Assembly (NCBI RefSeq): GCF_027587205.1
Contig: NZ_JAPDOD010000008.1
Span: 62,001 to 126,000 of the forward strand
DNA from: Solirubrobacter ginsenosidimutans
GTDB taxonomy: Bacteria > Actinomycetota > Thermoleophilia > Solirubrobacterales > Solirubrobacteraceae
Reading direction: 5' to 3'
Length of the DNA: 64,000 nt
Positions 42,289 through 50,944 of the stretch are shown here, piece by piece. The number at the start of each line of letters is the position of its first letter. Within the stretch, counting starts at the first letter, position 1. Made by a program: the position numbers and the translations under genes. Below the pieces are notes generated by a model. That model searched no databases. It saw only the letters and a list, made by a program, of their open reading frames with translations, and was not told the origin of the DNA.

Positions 42289-43500
42289 ATGACCACGCTG
42301 CAACAGATCGACCTGGCCGATCACGACGCCTTCAAGGACCGCGTGCCGTACGAGTGGTTCAAGACGCTCCGGCACGAGGACCCGGTCCACTTCAACGAGG
42401 AGGCCGACGGGACCGGCTTCTACGCCGTCACCCGCTACCACGACATCCGCGAGGTCCATCGCCACACGGAGATCTACAGCTCCGAGCTCGGCGGCACGTC
42501 GCTGGAGGACCTCGAGCCCGACCAGATCGAGGCGCGCAAGTCCATGATCGACATGGACCCGCCGCGCCACGACGAGCTGCGCGGGCTGATCGCCCGCCGC
42601 TTCACGCCGCGTGCCGTGCAGGTGTGGGAGGAGGCCGTGCGCACGGTCACCGACCGCGTGCTCGACACGGCTCTGGAGCAGGAGGAGTTCGACTTCGTCC
42701 GTGACATCAGCTCCGAGATCCCGATGCAGGTGTTCGCCGAGATCCTCGGCGTGCCGCTCCAGGACCGGCGCTACATCATCGAGCTCGGCGACCGGCTGCT
42801 GGGCAACCAGGACCCGGAGTACGCGCAGCCGACCGATGACAGCCACCGGCTGCTGCCGTTCTCCTCGCCCGCCGCGATCGAGATGTTCGAGTTCGGCCGG
42901 AAGATGGCCGCCGCGCGGCGCAAGGCGCCGGGCAACGACATCATCACCCAGCTCGCGTTCGAGCCGCTCACGCAGCGCGAGTTCGACGTCTACTTCGTGC
43001 TGCTGGCCACCGCCGGCAACGAGACGACGCGGCACACGATCACGCACGGCCTGCTCGCGCTGCTCGAGCACCCCGACCAGCTGCAGCGCCTGCGCGAGGA
43101 CCCGTCGCTCTACAAGCCCGCGGCCGAGGAGATGCTGCGCTGGGCGACGCCCGTGCACCACTTCCGCCGCACGACGACGTGCGCGACCGAGCTGGCGGGT
43201 GTGGAGCTGCCCGCGGGCGCGAAGGTCACGACGTGGTTCGTGTCGGGCAACCGCGACGAGACCGTCTTCGAGGACCCGGACACGTTCGACGTCGGCCGCA
43301 CGCCGAACAAGCACATGGCGTTCGGCCCGGGTGGCATCCACCACTGCATGGGCGCGCACCTCGCGCGGCTGGAGATCAAGATCGCGTTCGAGGAGCTGCT
43401 CAAGCGGGTGTCGTCGATCGAGCTGGCGGGTGAGCCCGAGCGGCTGCGCTCGAACTTCTTCAACGGCATCAAGCGCCTGCCGGTGCGGGTCACGCGATGA
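42289..43500 (+). CDS. Cytochrome P450
   Basis: A 403-aa soluble bacterial P450. The heme-binding loop is FGPGGIHHCMG with the Cys ligand at residue 353. The I-helix has AGNETT (242-247) with the acid-Thr pair for O2 activation, the ExxR motif is EEMLR (281-284), and PPRH sits near residue 92. It receives electrons from the CxxH ferredoxin and reductase encoded in the same operon. It probably hydroxylates or N-dealkylates an amine or its gamma-glutamyl conjugate. It starts 6 bp after the ligase and overlaps the dioxygenase as ATGA. Confidence 0.96.
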   Translation: MTTLQQIDLADHDAFKDRVPYEWFKTLRHEDPVHFNEEADGTGFYAVTRYHDIREVHRHTEIYSSELGGTSLEDLEPDQIEARKSMIDMDPPRHDELRGLIARRFTPRAVQVWEEAVRTVTDRVLDTALEQEEFDFVRDISSEIPMQVFAEILGVPLQDRRYIIELGDRLLGNQDPEYAQPTDDSHRLLPFSSPAAIEMFEFGRKMAAARRKAPGNDIITQLAFEPLTQREFDVYFVLLATAGNETTRHTITHGLLALLEHPDQLQRLREDPSLYKPAAEEMLRWATPVHHFRRTTTCATELAGVELPAGAKVTTWFVSGNRDETVFEDPDTFDVGRTPNKHMAFGPGGIHHCMGAHLARLEIKIAFEELLKRVSSIELAGEPERLRSNFFNGIKRLPVRVTR

Positions 43501-44363
43501 TCGCGCTGCGCCGGATCGATCACGTCGCGCTGCGCACGCCCGATGTCACTGAGGCCTCGCGACGCTGGTGCGCGCAGTTCGGCCTGGTCGAGCGCGAGCC
43601 CGGACGCTTGAGCTGCGACGACGAGCCGTTCTGCCTCGAGCTCGTGGAAGGCGAGCCGGGCGTCGAGCACGTCGCCTACGAGCTGCGCCGCTCCTGCACG
43701 CTCGACGCTGCGCGTGCCCACCTCAGCGACTGCGAGGAAGTCGACGGGGGCCTGCGCGTGACCGACCCCGAGGGCAACCGGATCCTCATCCTGCCCAACC
43801 GCGGTCAGACGGCGATGACGTCGCACGTCCGGCCGGCGGGCGACCGCGTCCTGGGCGCGCCGCGAAAGCTCGGCCACGTCAACTTCCTCACCGGCGCGAT
43901 CGCCGAGCAGACCGCGTTCTACACACGCGAGCTGGGCATGGCGGTCACCGACCACCTCGGCGACGGCGGCGTCTGGTTCCACATCAACGGTGACCATCAC
44001 GTGATGGCGCTGGTGGACAAGGGCTATTCGCACTTCCATCACCTCGCGTTCGACGTCGTCGACATCGGCCAGATGCGCGACACGCTCGACCACCTCGGCC
44101 GTCACGGCCGCTGGCTCGCCTGGGGCCCGACGCGGCATGGCATCGGCGGCAACATCGCGTCCTACGTGCGGATCGTCGAGGAGGAGTGCTTCGTCGAGCT
44201 CTACTGCGACATGGAGCAGCTCGAGGCCGAGCACGAACCGCGCGTCTACCCGGACAACCGCTACTCGTCCAACACCTGGGGCCCGCTGCCGCCCCGCTCG
44301 TACTTCCGCTTCGATCCCGAAGCCGTCGCCGCTGAGCGCGAGAGCCTGGAGATGATCGCGTGA
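43497..44363 (+). CDS. Extradiol ring-cleavage dioxygenase (VOC family)
   Basis: A 288-aa two-domain VOC dioxygenase of the catechol 2,3-dioxygenase/homoprotocatechuate 2,3-dioxygenase kind. The catalytic C-terminal domain has the Fe(II) triad His127 (KLGHVNF), His181 or His182 (FHHLAFDV) and Glu234 (CFVELYCDME). The PDNRYSSNTWGP tail resembles homoprotocatechuate enzymes. It should open a catechol formed by the P450 step. It is translationally coupled to the P450 before it and the decarboxylase-like gene after it (GTGA). Confidence 0.93.
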   Translation: MIALRRIDHVALRTPDVTEASRRWCAQFGLVEREPGRLSCDDEPFCLELVEGEPGVEHVAYELRRSCTLDAARAHLSDCEEVDGGLRVTDPEGNRILILPNRGQTAMTSHVRPAGDRVLGAPRKLGHVNFLTGAIAEQTAFYTRELGMAVTDHLGDGGVWFHINGDHHVMALVDKGYSHFHHLAFDVVDIGQMRDTLDHLGRHGRWLAWGPTRHGIGGNIASYVRIVEEECFVELYCDMEQLEAEHEPRVYPDNRYSSNTWGPLPPRSYFRFDPEAVAAERESLEMIA

Positions 44364-45154
44364 AGGGCTACTCGATCCCGCGGACGGAGACGGGTCTCTC
44401 GAGCCTCGTTCCGTCACCGCCGTGGCACTACGTCGGTGACTTCCTCGTCGTCGACTACTGGGCCGATCCGGACGCGGTCCGTTCCATCCTGCCCGAGGGA
44501 CTCGAGCCGCACGAGGACACCGGCCGCTGCGCCGCCGTCTTCGCCGACTGGCAGTCGTGCAGCGAGACCGGTGACGAGCTGCTGGACCCGGTGCGTTCGC
44601 ACTACAAGGAGTTCTTCATCGTCGCCAACGCGATGCTCGGCGAGGAGGAGGTCACGACCTGCCCGTTCATCTGGGTCGACCAGGACTTCGCGCTCGTGCG
44701 CGGGTGGATCCAGGGCTTCCCGAAGAAGCTGGGGGAGGTCTGGATGACCCGCACCTACGGCCTCGGAGGCCCTGCCGATCCGGGGCTGCGCGCCGGCGCT
44801 CGCCATGGCGCGACGTGTTCTGCTCGCGGCCGCGAGATCGCCGACATGACCCTCACGATCGACGGTGTCAGCGAGGACGGCCCCAAGCACAACGCGCCGC
44901 CGATCGTCAACGTCCGCCACTTCCCGCGGCTGGCCGCCGGCCGCCACGACGAGCCGCAGGTGCACGAGCTGGTGCGGGCGGTCTCGCGCGACCGGATCGC
45001 GTCGACCGTCTACGAGGGCGAAGCGACGCTGAACATCCACGAGGCGCGCGGTGAGGAGCATCACCTCCTGGCGCCGGTCGAGGTCGGCCGCGGCTACCGC
45101 TTCACGTTCGCCTACACCGTCGACGACCTCGAGACCGTGAAGGAGCTGACATGA
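44360..45154 (+). CDS. Acetoacetate-decarboxylase-like protein
   Basis: A 264-aa protein of the acetoacetate decarboxylase superfamily. DYWADPDAVRSILPEGLEP, CPFIWVDQDFALVRGWIQGFPKKLGEVWMTR and a C-terminal GYRFTFAYTVDDLE are recognisable. The KK pair in GFPKKLG lies where the Schiff-base Lys of the family stands. Besides decarboxylases the superfamily has hydratases and aldolases acting on oxo-acids. In this operon it may handle a ring-cleavage product. The start is GTG; coupled on both sides. Confidence 0.85.
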   Translation: MKGYSIPRTETGLSSLVPSPPWHYVGDFLVVDYWADPDAVRSILPEGLEPHEDTGRCAAVFADWQSCSETGDELLDPVRSHYKEFFIVANAMLGEEEVTTCPFIWVDQDFALVRGWIQGFPKKLGEVWMTRTYGLGGPADPGLRAGARHGATCSARGREIADMTLTIDGVSEDGPKHNAPPIVNVRHFPRLAAGRHDEPQVHELVRAVSRDRIASTVYEGEATLNIHEARGEEHHLLAPVEVGRGYRFTFAYTVDDLETVKELT

Positions 45155-46590
45155 GCGCCCTCGCCCTCGCCGTCTCACCCGACCACTTCATCGGCGGTGA
45201 GCGGGTCGCGTCGAAGGAGCACTTCGAGGACATCTCGCCGATCGACGGCACTGTCATCGCGGAGATCTCGCGCGGGGGCGCGGCTGAGGCCGACGCCGCG
45301 GTGCGCGCCGCCCACGCCGCCTTCCCCGCCTGGGCCGCTCTCGGTCCGCAAGGCCGCGCGCCCTACCTGCACAAGCTCGCCGACCTGATCGATGCAAACG
45401 TCGAGCGCCTGGCCGAGGTCGAGTGCCTGGACATGGCGATGCTCCTGCGGTCGCTGCGCGCCCGTGTCATCTCCCGCGGCGCCCGCAACTACCGCGCCTA
45501 CGCGGACCTCGCGGTCGCCTACGAGGAGCGCGACTGGCGCTCGAACGGCACGTGGAACCGCGTCCAGCGCATGCCCGCCGGCCCCGCTGCGGTGATCACG
45601 CCGTGGAACGCGCCGTTCATGCTCTCGACCTGGAAGACCGCGCCGGCGCTGGCGGCGGGTTGCACGATGGTGCTCAAGCCCGCCGAGTGGTCGCCGTTGA
45701 GCTGCTCGCTGCTCGCCGACCTGATCGCCGAGGCCGGCTTCCCGCCCGGCGTCTTCAACATCATCCAGGGCATCGGCGAGGAGGTCGGCGCGGCGCTGGT
45801 GTCACACCCGCTGCTGCGCCGCGTGTCCTTCACCGGCTCGCCCGAGACCGGACGCCACATCGCGGTCGCGGCGGGTGCGAACCTCGTCCCGTTCACGGCC
45901 GAGCTCGGGGGCAAGGGCCCGCTGATCGTCTTCGAGGACGCGGATCTCGACGCCGCGGCCAGGAAGGCCGCGGGGCAGTACGACGACTCCGGCCAGGTCT
46001 GCCTCGCCGGCACCCGTCTGCTCGTCCAGGACAGCGTCCGCGACGCGTTCTTGCAGCGCTTCCACGCGTACGTCGACGAGCACGTCCTCGGCGACCCGCG
46101 GGAGGACGCCACGACGCTCTCGCCGCTGATCCATCCCGACCATCTCGCACGCGTGTCCGGGTTCGTCGAGCGCGCCCGGGAGGCGGGTGACACCATCGTC
46201 CGCGGCGGCACGCGTGCCGGCGGGCTCCACTACGAACCGACGCTGATCGAGCCGCGCTCGAATGACGCAGAGGTCGTCCAGCGCGAGATCTTCGGGCCTG
46301 TGCTGACCCTGCAGGGCTTTGCGACCGAGGAAGAGGCGGTCGCGCTCGCCAACTCGACCGAGTACGGGTTGTCGGGCATCGTCTACACGTCATCGCTCGG
46401 CCGCGCGGACCGCGTCGGCCGGCAACTGCGCGCCGGGACCGTGTGGGTCAACACGTTCCTCGTGCGCGACCTCACGGCGCCTTTCGGCGGCGTCGGCATC
46501 TCCGGGATCGGCCGCGAAGGCGGCAACTACGCGCTCGACTTCTACTCGGAGTTGAAGGCGTTGCAGATCCTCGAAGGCACCGTTCAGTAG
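45151..46590 (+). CDS. Aldehyde dehydrogenase (muconic-semialdehyde type)
   Basis: A 479-aa NAD(P)-dependent aldehyde dehydrogenase. The key residues are Asn153 (ITPWNAPF), Glu251 (ELGGKGP) and the nucleophile Cys284 (DDSGQVCLAGTR). It resembles hydroxymuconic-semialdehyde and CHMS (HpaE) dehydrogenases, which oxidise the product of extradiol cleavage. That matches the dioxygenase two genes upstream and the FAH-type enzyme at the head of the operon. It is coupled to the gene before (ATGA). Confidence 0.94.
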   Translation: MSALALAVSPDHFIGGERVASKEHFEDISPIDGTVIAEISRGGAAEADAAVRAAHAAFPAWAALGPQGRAPYLHKLADLIDANVERLAEVECLDMAMLLRSLRARVISRGARNYRAYADLAVAYEERDWRSNGTWNRVQRMPAGPAAVITPWNAPFMLSTWKTAPALAAGCTMVLKPAEWSPLSCSLLADLIAEAGFPPGVFNIIQGIGEEVGAALVSHPLLRRVSFTGSPETGRHIAVAAGANLVPFTAELGGKGPLIVFEDADLDAAARKAAGQYDDSGQVCLAGTRLLVQDSVRDAFLQRFHAYVDEHVLGDPREDATTLSPLIHPDHLARVSGFVERAREAGDTIVRGGTRAGGLHYEPTLIEPRSNDAEVVQREIFGPVLTLQGFATEEEAVALANSTEYGLSGIVYTSSLGRADRVGRQLRAGTVWVNTFLVRDLTAPFGGVGISGIGREGGNYALDFYSELKALQILEGTVQ

Positions 46591-46610
46591 TTCCCAGGAG
46601 GAGAGAGTCC

Positions 46611-48122
46611 ATGTCCGTTGCTGAGACCGCGCCCGCCGCGGCGCCTCGGGGATCCGAATCGGCGAAGCTCCACCGCCGCGCGCTGGGTGTTCCCGACCTC
46701 GTGTTCTTCATCGTCGCCGCGTCCGCGCCGCTGACCGCCGTCGCCGGCGGCCAGGCCGCGACCTACCTGGTCACGGGGAACCGCGGCGTCGCGTTCATGT
46801 TCATCCCGCTCGGGATCATCCTCGGCCTGTTCGCGGTCGGCTATGCCGCGATGAGCCGCCACGTCGCCAACGCGGGCGCCTTCTACGCCTACGTCGCGCG
46901 TGGTCTCGGCAAGGTCCAGGGCGTCAGCGCCGCGTTCGTCGCGCTGCTCGCCTACAACGCGATGCAGATCGGCATCTACGGCCTGTTCGGCGTCGCGATG
47001 GGCGCGTTCATGGCCGACAAGGTCGGGATCACGCTCGACTGGTGGTGGTGGTGTTTGATCGCCGGCGCCGTCATCGGCGGGCTCGGCGTGCTGCAGATCG
47101 ACCTCAACGCGCGCGTGCTCGCCGTGCTGCTGATCCTCGAAGTGATCGTGGTCGCACTGTTCGACTTCGCGATCGTCGCCGATCCCGGCCCGCAGGGGAT
47201 GACCACCGTCGCGTTCGATCCCTCCGTCGCCTTCGGCACCGCGGTGGGCGCGACGCTGACGTTCTGCGTCGCCTCGTTCGTCGGCTTCGAATCCGCCGCG
47301 ATCTACAGCGAGGAGTGCCGCGATCCGAAGCGCACCGTCGCCCGCGCCACGTTCATCGCGGTGGGGCTGATCGCGGTCTTCTACGCGCTCTCGAGCTGGC
47401 TGCTCGGCGTCGCCGCGGGCCCCGACACGATGATCAACCCGGACAAGCTCGTCGCCGCCGGCTTCGCGACCAATGGCGGGCCGGACCCGACCACGGTGCT
47501 GTTCATCACGGGCCAGGACCGGCTCGGCGCGTTCTGGGGCGACGCCGCCTCGCTCCTGTTCGCCACGTCGCTGTTCGCGGCGCTGCTCTCCTTCCACAAC
47601 GCCGTCGCGCGCTACGCGTTCGCTCTGGGGCGCGAGGGCGTGCTCCCGTCCGCGTTCGGGCGCGTGAACCCGAAGACCGGCTCGCCGTGGATCGCCTCGA
47701 TCACGCAGACCGTGCTCGCGCTGGCGATCGTCCTCGTGTTCGCGATCGCGGGTGCCGACCCGGTGCTCAAGCTCTTCACCTGGCTGACCAACCTCGGCGC
47801 CCTCGGTGTGCTCGCGCTGATGGCGGCGACGTCGTTCGCGGTCGTCGGCTACTTCCGCACGCGGCCCGAGGCGGGGCTGAGCGCCTGGTCCTCGAAGATC
47901 GCACCGGCGATCGCGGGCGTCCTGCTGCTCGTGATCCTCGTGCTGGGCGTGCTCAACTTCAACGTGCTGATCACGTCGGCCACCAACGCGCCGACCGACA
48001 AGATGACGATCATCCTGCCGCTGATCCTGCTGGTCGGCGCCGTCCTGGGGCTCGTGGTGGGTACGTTCCTCAAGCGCAACAAGCCGGAGATCTATGCCCG
48101 GATCGGGGAGGGCCGCGAGTAG
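46611..48122 (+). CDS. APC-family amino acid/amine permease
   Basis: A 503-aa permease of the amino acid-polyamine-organocation family with about 12 membrane segments. The first helix has the unwound GxG-type region (VAASAPLTAVAGG), and SFVGFESAAIYSEECRDPKRTVARAT is the typical helix 6 area. A strong AGGAGGAG site precedes the ATG 20 bp after the dehydrogenase. It should import the growth substrate of the operon, which points to an amine or amino acid. Confidence 0.94.
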   Translation: MSVAETAPAAAPRGSESAKLHRRALGVPDLVFFIVAASAPLTAVAGGQAATYLVTGNRGVAFMFIPLGIILGLFAVGYAAMSRHVANAGAFYAYVARGLGKVQGVSAAFVALLAYNAMQIGIYGLFGVAMGAFMADKVGITLDWWWWCLIAGAVIGGLGVLQIDLNARVLAVLLILEVIVVALFDFAIVADPGPQGMTTVAFDPSVAFGTAVGATLTFCVASFVGFESAAIYSEECRDPKRTVARATFIAVGLIAVFYALSSWLLGVAAGPDTMINPDKLVAAGFATNGGPDPTTVLFITGQDRLGAFWGDAASLLFATSLFAALLSFHNAVARYAFALGREGVLPSAFGRVNPKTGSPWIASITQTVLALAIVLVFAIAGADPVLKLFTWLTNLGALGVLALMAATSFAVVGYFRTRPEAGLSAWSSKIAPAIAGVLLLVILVLGVLNFNVLITSATNAPTDKMTIILPLILLVGAVLGLVVGTFLKRNKPEIYARIGEGRE

Positions 48123-48134
48123 GATCGGGAGCCG

Positions 48135-48806
48135 ATGGCGAAGGGTCGCGTAGACATCACCTCGGTCCCTGACCGCGTTTACGCGATCCTGCGCGAGCAG
48201 ATCCTCGCGGGTGAGTTGGAGCCCGAGTCGCGCCTGCACCAGGAGGGCATCTCGGCGGAGCTGGGCGTCTCGCGCACGCCGGTGCGCGAGGCGATCGCGC
48301 GGCTCGCCGCCGAGGGCCTGGTCGAGCTGCTCGCTAACCGCGGCGCCCGCGTGGCGGCGGTCCGCTCAGGCGACATGGCCGCGGCCTACGAGGCGCGCCT
48401 GGGCATCGAGCCGCTCGCCGCCCGGCTGGCAGCCGCACGGCGCGACGCCGCCGAGCTGGCGAAGCTGCGCAAGACGCTCACGCCCGCCCGGCGCGGTCCG
48501 AAAGCGGCGTACGCGGCCTCGCGCGCGTTCCACCTCGAGCTCGCGGTCGCCTCGGGCAACCCGTTCCTCGTCGACTTCTCCGAGGCGCTGTGGGCGGGCC
48601 GCCTCGGCCTGCACGTCTACGCGCAGCAGATGACGCCCGAGCAGTTCGCCAAGGACGCGCTCGAGCACGAGCACATCCTCGACGCGATCGAGGCCGGCGA
48701 CGGTGCCACCGCCGAGCGGCTCACCCGCGAGCACATCACGCACGCGCAGGACGTGCTCGCGGGGCGCGTGGACGCCGACGGCCGCGCGCTGTCAGACGCC
48801 GCTTAG
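48135..48806 (+). CDS. GntR-family regulator (FCD type), last gene of the P450 operon
   Basis: A 223-aa regulator. It has a winged helix (VPDRVYAILREQILAGELEPESRLHQEGISAELGVSRTPVREAIARL) and an FCD-type ligand domain (AAYEARLGIEPLAARLAAARR, SRAFHLELAVASGNPFL and LEHEHILDAIEAGD). It is 12 bp after the permease and in the same direction. With the divergent regulator at 37415, the operon is flanked by two paralogous repressors, which could answer to different intermediates. Confidence 0.92.
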   Translation: MAKGRVDITSVPDRVYAILREQILAGELEPESRLHQEGISAELGVSRTPVREAIARLAAEGLVELLANRGARVAAVRSGDMAAAYEARLGIEPLAARLAAARRDAAELAKLRKTLTPARRGPKAAYAASRAFHLELAVASGNPFLVDFSEALWAGRLGLHVYAQQMTPEQFAKDALEHEHILDAIEAGDGATAERLTREHITHAQDVLAGRVDADGRALSDAA

Positions 48807-49802
48807 CGCGCAGTCGCGGATATCCAGCAGCGTTTCGAGGACCTGCAGCCCGAGCTCCCCGCTCGCGCGCTGCGGCGTGCCGTCACGTGCCGCGCGGCAG
48901 AGGTCCTGGAGGCCGAGGCCGCGGGAGTTCTCGTTCCACTCGCTGACCAGCGGGAGCGTCTGATCGAGCTCGCCGCGGCGGGCGAGGACGACCGGGCCGT
49001 CGAAGGTGTTCGGGTCACCGCCGAGCAGCGTGCCGTCGAGGCCATGCACCTCGACGCCGTAGCGGGCGGGAGCGTTGGCGTCGTCGGTGGTCGTGATCGT
49101 CGTGAGCACGCCGCTCTCGTGGGCGAGGACGCCGGCGACGCGGGTGGGTTCGACGATCGGGAACTCCGTGCCGTCGAGCGTCACGCCCGACGTGCGCGGG
49201 CGGGTGCCGAGGCCGGTCACGGCCTCCACGTCGCCGAACAGCTCGATCGCGGTGGCGACGGCGTACGGGCCGAGGTCCATCAGCGGGCCCGACAGCTCGG
49301 CGTACAAGAACGCGGGGGACGGGTGCCACGTCTCCGGCGGGCGGGCGAGCAGCCGGATCTGGGCCACGGCGGGTGCGCCGATGCGGCCGTCGTCGATCGC
49401 CGCCTTGATCGTCTGGATCCCGGCGCCGAGGAACGTGTCCGGCGCGGAGCCGACGAGCACGCCGGCGGCCGCCGCGGACTGCAGCACCCAGCGCGCGTCG
49501 TCGACGCTCGTCGCCAGCGGCTTCTCGGTGTAGATGTGCTTGCCGGCACCGATCGCCGCCAGCGCCACGTCAGCGTGGAAGTCCGGCGGCGTGAGGCAGA
49601 GCACGACCTGCACGTCGCGGTGGGCGAGCAGCTCGTCCATCGTGCACGCGTCGATCGCCCGCTCGTGCGCGGTCTCGCGCGCCCGCTCGGCGTCGACGTC
49701 CGTGCAGGCGACGATCCGCACGCCGTCCAGGCGCGGCGCGTTGTCGAGGTAGATCCCGCTGATCTTGCCGCAGCCGACCAGCCCGACGCCGAGGTCGCTC
49801 AT
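48792..49802 (-). CDS. Gfo/Idh/MocA-family oxidoreductase
   Basis: A 336-aa NAD(P)-dependent oxidoreductase. The Rossmann motif is VGLVGCGKISGIYL, the conserved EKP lies in HIYTEKPLATS, and GPLMDLGPYAVATAIELFG is the expected substrate-site segment. Family members act on sugars and inositols. It is coupled (ATGA) with a sugar-phosphate-isomerase-type gene just upstream on the same strand, which supports sugar or inositol metabolism. Its 3' end overlaps the converging GntR gene by 15 bp. Confidence 0.93.
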   Translation of the reverse strand: MSDLGVGLVGCGKISGIYLDNAPRLDGVRIVACTDVDAERARETAHERAIDACTMDELLAHRDVQVVLCLTPPDFHADVALAAIGAGKHIYTEKPLATSVDDARWVLQSAAAAGVLVGSAPDTFLGAGIQTIKAAIDDGRIGAPAVAQIRLLARPPETWHPSPAFLYAELSGPLMDLGPYAVATAIELFGDVEAVTGLGTRPRTSGVTLDGTEFPIVEPTRVAGVLAHESGVLTTITTTDDANAPARYGVEVHGLDGTLLGGDPNTFDGPVVLARRGELDQTLPLVSEWNENSRGLGLQDLCRAARDGTPQRASGELGLQVLETLLDIRDCALSGV

Positions 49803-50527
49803 ACGACCGCCTGCAGGGTCGCGAGGGAGCGGCGCGAGTCCTCGACGGGGTCGTCGGAGGGCGTGTCGAGCTCGACGATCAACCGGCTCGCTCCGGCCGC
49901 CTCCGCGGCGCGGGCGATCGCCGCGAAGTCGAGCTCGCCGTCGCCGGCGACGACGTCCAGCCAGCCGTCGTCGGTCTGCTTGACGTCCTTGGCGTGCACG
50001 AGCAGGATCCTCCCTGTCAGCTGTCTCAGCATGGTCACCGGGTCGTGGCCGGCGATGCGCACCCACCCGACGTCGAGCTCGAGGTCGAGCTCCGTTGCGA
50101 CCAGCCGGCTCCACAGGTCCACCTCGCCGAACTCGAACGCGTGGTTGTGGTAGCCGAACGGCCAGCCCGCGGCGCGGGTCTTCTCGCCCGCCGCGACGAT
50201 CCGCGCCACCAGCTCATCAGCAGCGGAATCGCTTTCGGGCGTGGGCACCCACGGCAGGATGATCGTCTCGACGCCGAGCGTGTTCGCCTCGTCGAGCACT
50301 TGATCGAACTCGTCCTCGAAACGCTCGAGCCGCTGGTGCATCGAGCAGGCCGACAGGCCCGCGTCGTCAAGCATCCGACGCATGCTTGCCGCGTCGCGTT
50401 CGTACAGTCCGGCCAGCTCGACCTCGCGCGCTCCCGCCTGTGCCAGCGCTTCGAGCGTTCCCTCGAGATCCTCCGCCAGCCGCTCGCGCAGCGTGTACAG
50501 CTGCACGGCCAACCCTAGACCGCTCAT
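49799..50527 (-). CDS. Sugar phosphate isomerase/epimerase (AP endonuclease 2 family)
   Basis: A 242-aa TIM-barrel protein of the xylose-isomerase-like family: VQLYTLRERLAEDLEGTLEALAQAGAREVELAG, FGYHNHAFEF, LDVGWVRIAGHDP and VHAKDV. Metal-binding His and Asp residues are in place. It resembles IolE/IolI-type enzymes, which fits the oxidoreductase that follows. ATG at 50527 is used; the next gene on the other strand starts only 33 bp away. Confidence 0.92.
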   Translation of the reverse strand: MSGLGLAVQLYTLRERLAEDLEGTLEALAQAGAREVELAGLYERDAASMRRMLDDAGLSACSMHQRLERFEDEFDQVLDEANTLGVETIILPWVPTPESDSAADELVARIVAAGEKTRAAGWPFGYHNHAFEFGEVDLWSRLVATELDLELDVGWVRIAGHDPVTMLRQLTGRILLVHAKDVKQTDDGWLDVVAGDGELDFAAIARAAEAAGASRLIVELDTPSDDPVEDSRRSLATLQAVV

Positions 50528-50560
50528 TGCCCGGAGGCTAGCGCGACGTACTGTTTGCGC

Positions 50561-50944
50561 ATGGGGTTCGACCAGTACCACGAGCCGCCGGACGAGTTGC
50601 CGGCGCGGACGCGGACATTCGCCAGGCTGTGCGCGTCGCTGACCGAGGAAGCCGAAGCGATCGGCTGGTACGAGCAGCGGATCGCCGTCGAGCAGGATCC
50701 GGAGGCGCTTGCGGTCATGCGCAACGCGCAGACCGAGGAGTTCAAGCACTTCGCGATGGACCTCGAGTTCCTGCTGCGCCGGACGCCGGTCTGGCGGTCG
50801 GTCGCGGAGGGGATCCTGTTCACTGACGATGACATCGTCCAAGCGGGCGAGGAAGCCGAGGAGGGCGCCGGTCTCGGCGGCTCCGGCGGCGGAGGACAGC
50901 CGGGTTCGCTCGGAATCGGAAGCCTGAAGGGGGCGGGACTGTGA
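50561..50944 (+). CDS. Encapsulated ferritin-like cargo protein (EncFtn)
   Basis: A 127-aa encapsulin cargo. The N-terminal helical domain matches encapsulated ferritins: YHEPPDEL, SLTEEAEAIGWYEQR and QTEEFKHFAMDLEF. Ferroxidase residues Glu30, Glu60 and His63, and the entry-site residues Glu29, Glu32 and Trp36, are all kept (they equal E32, E62, H65, E31, E34 and W38 of the Rhodospirillum protein). A Gly-rich linker leads to the C-terminal targeting peptide GSLGIGSLKG. It oxidises Fe(II) inside the shell encoded by the next gene, whose start shares its stop (GTGA). Confidence 0.95.
   Translation: MGFDQYHEPPDELPARTRTFARLCASLTEEAEAIGWYEQRIAVEQDPEALAVMRNAQTEEFKHFAMDLEFLLRRTPVWRSVAEGILFTDDDIVQAGEEAEEGAGLGGSGGGGQPGSLGIGSLKGAGL

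Noticed and set aside
40669..43359. An 896-codon open frame on the minus strand across the P450 operon, and similar long antisense frames at 1905-3332, 28806-30128, 38117-39673 and 46584-48239
   Set aside because: They lie opposite well-supported genes, have low-complexity Arg/Ala/Asp/Gly-rich translations without any domain, and are expected from the high GC content at third codon positions.
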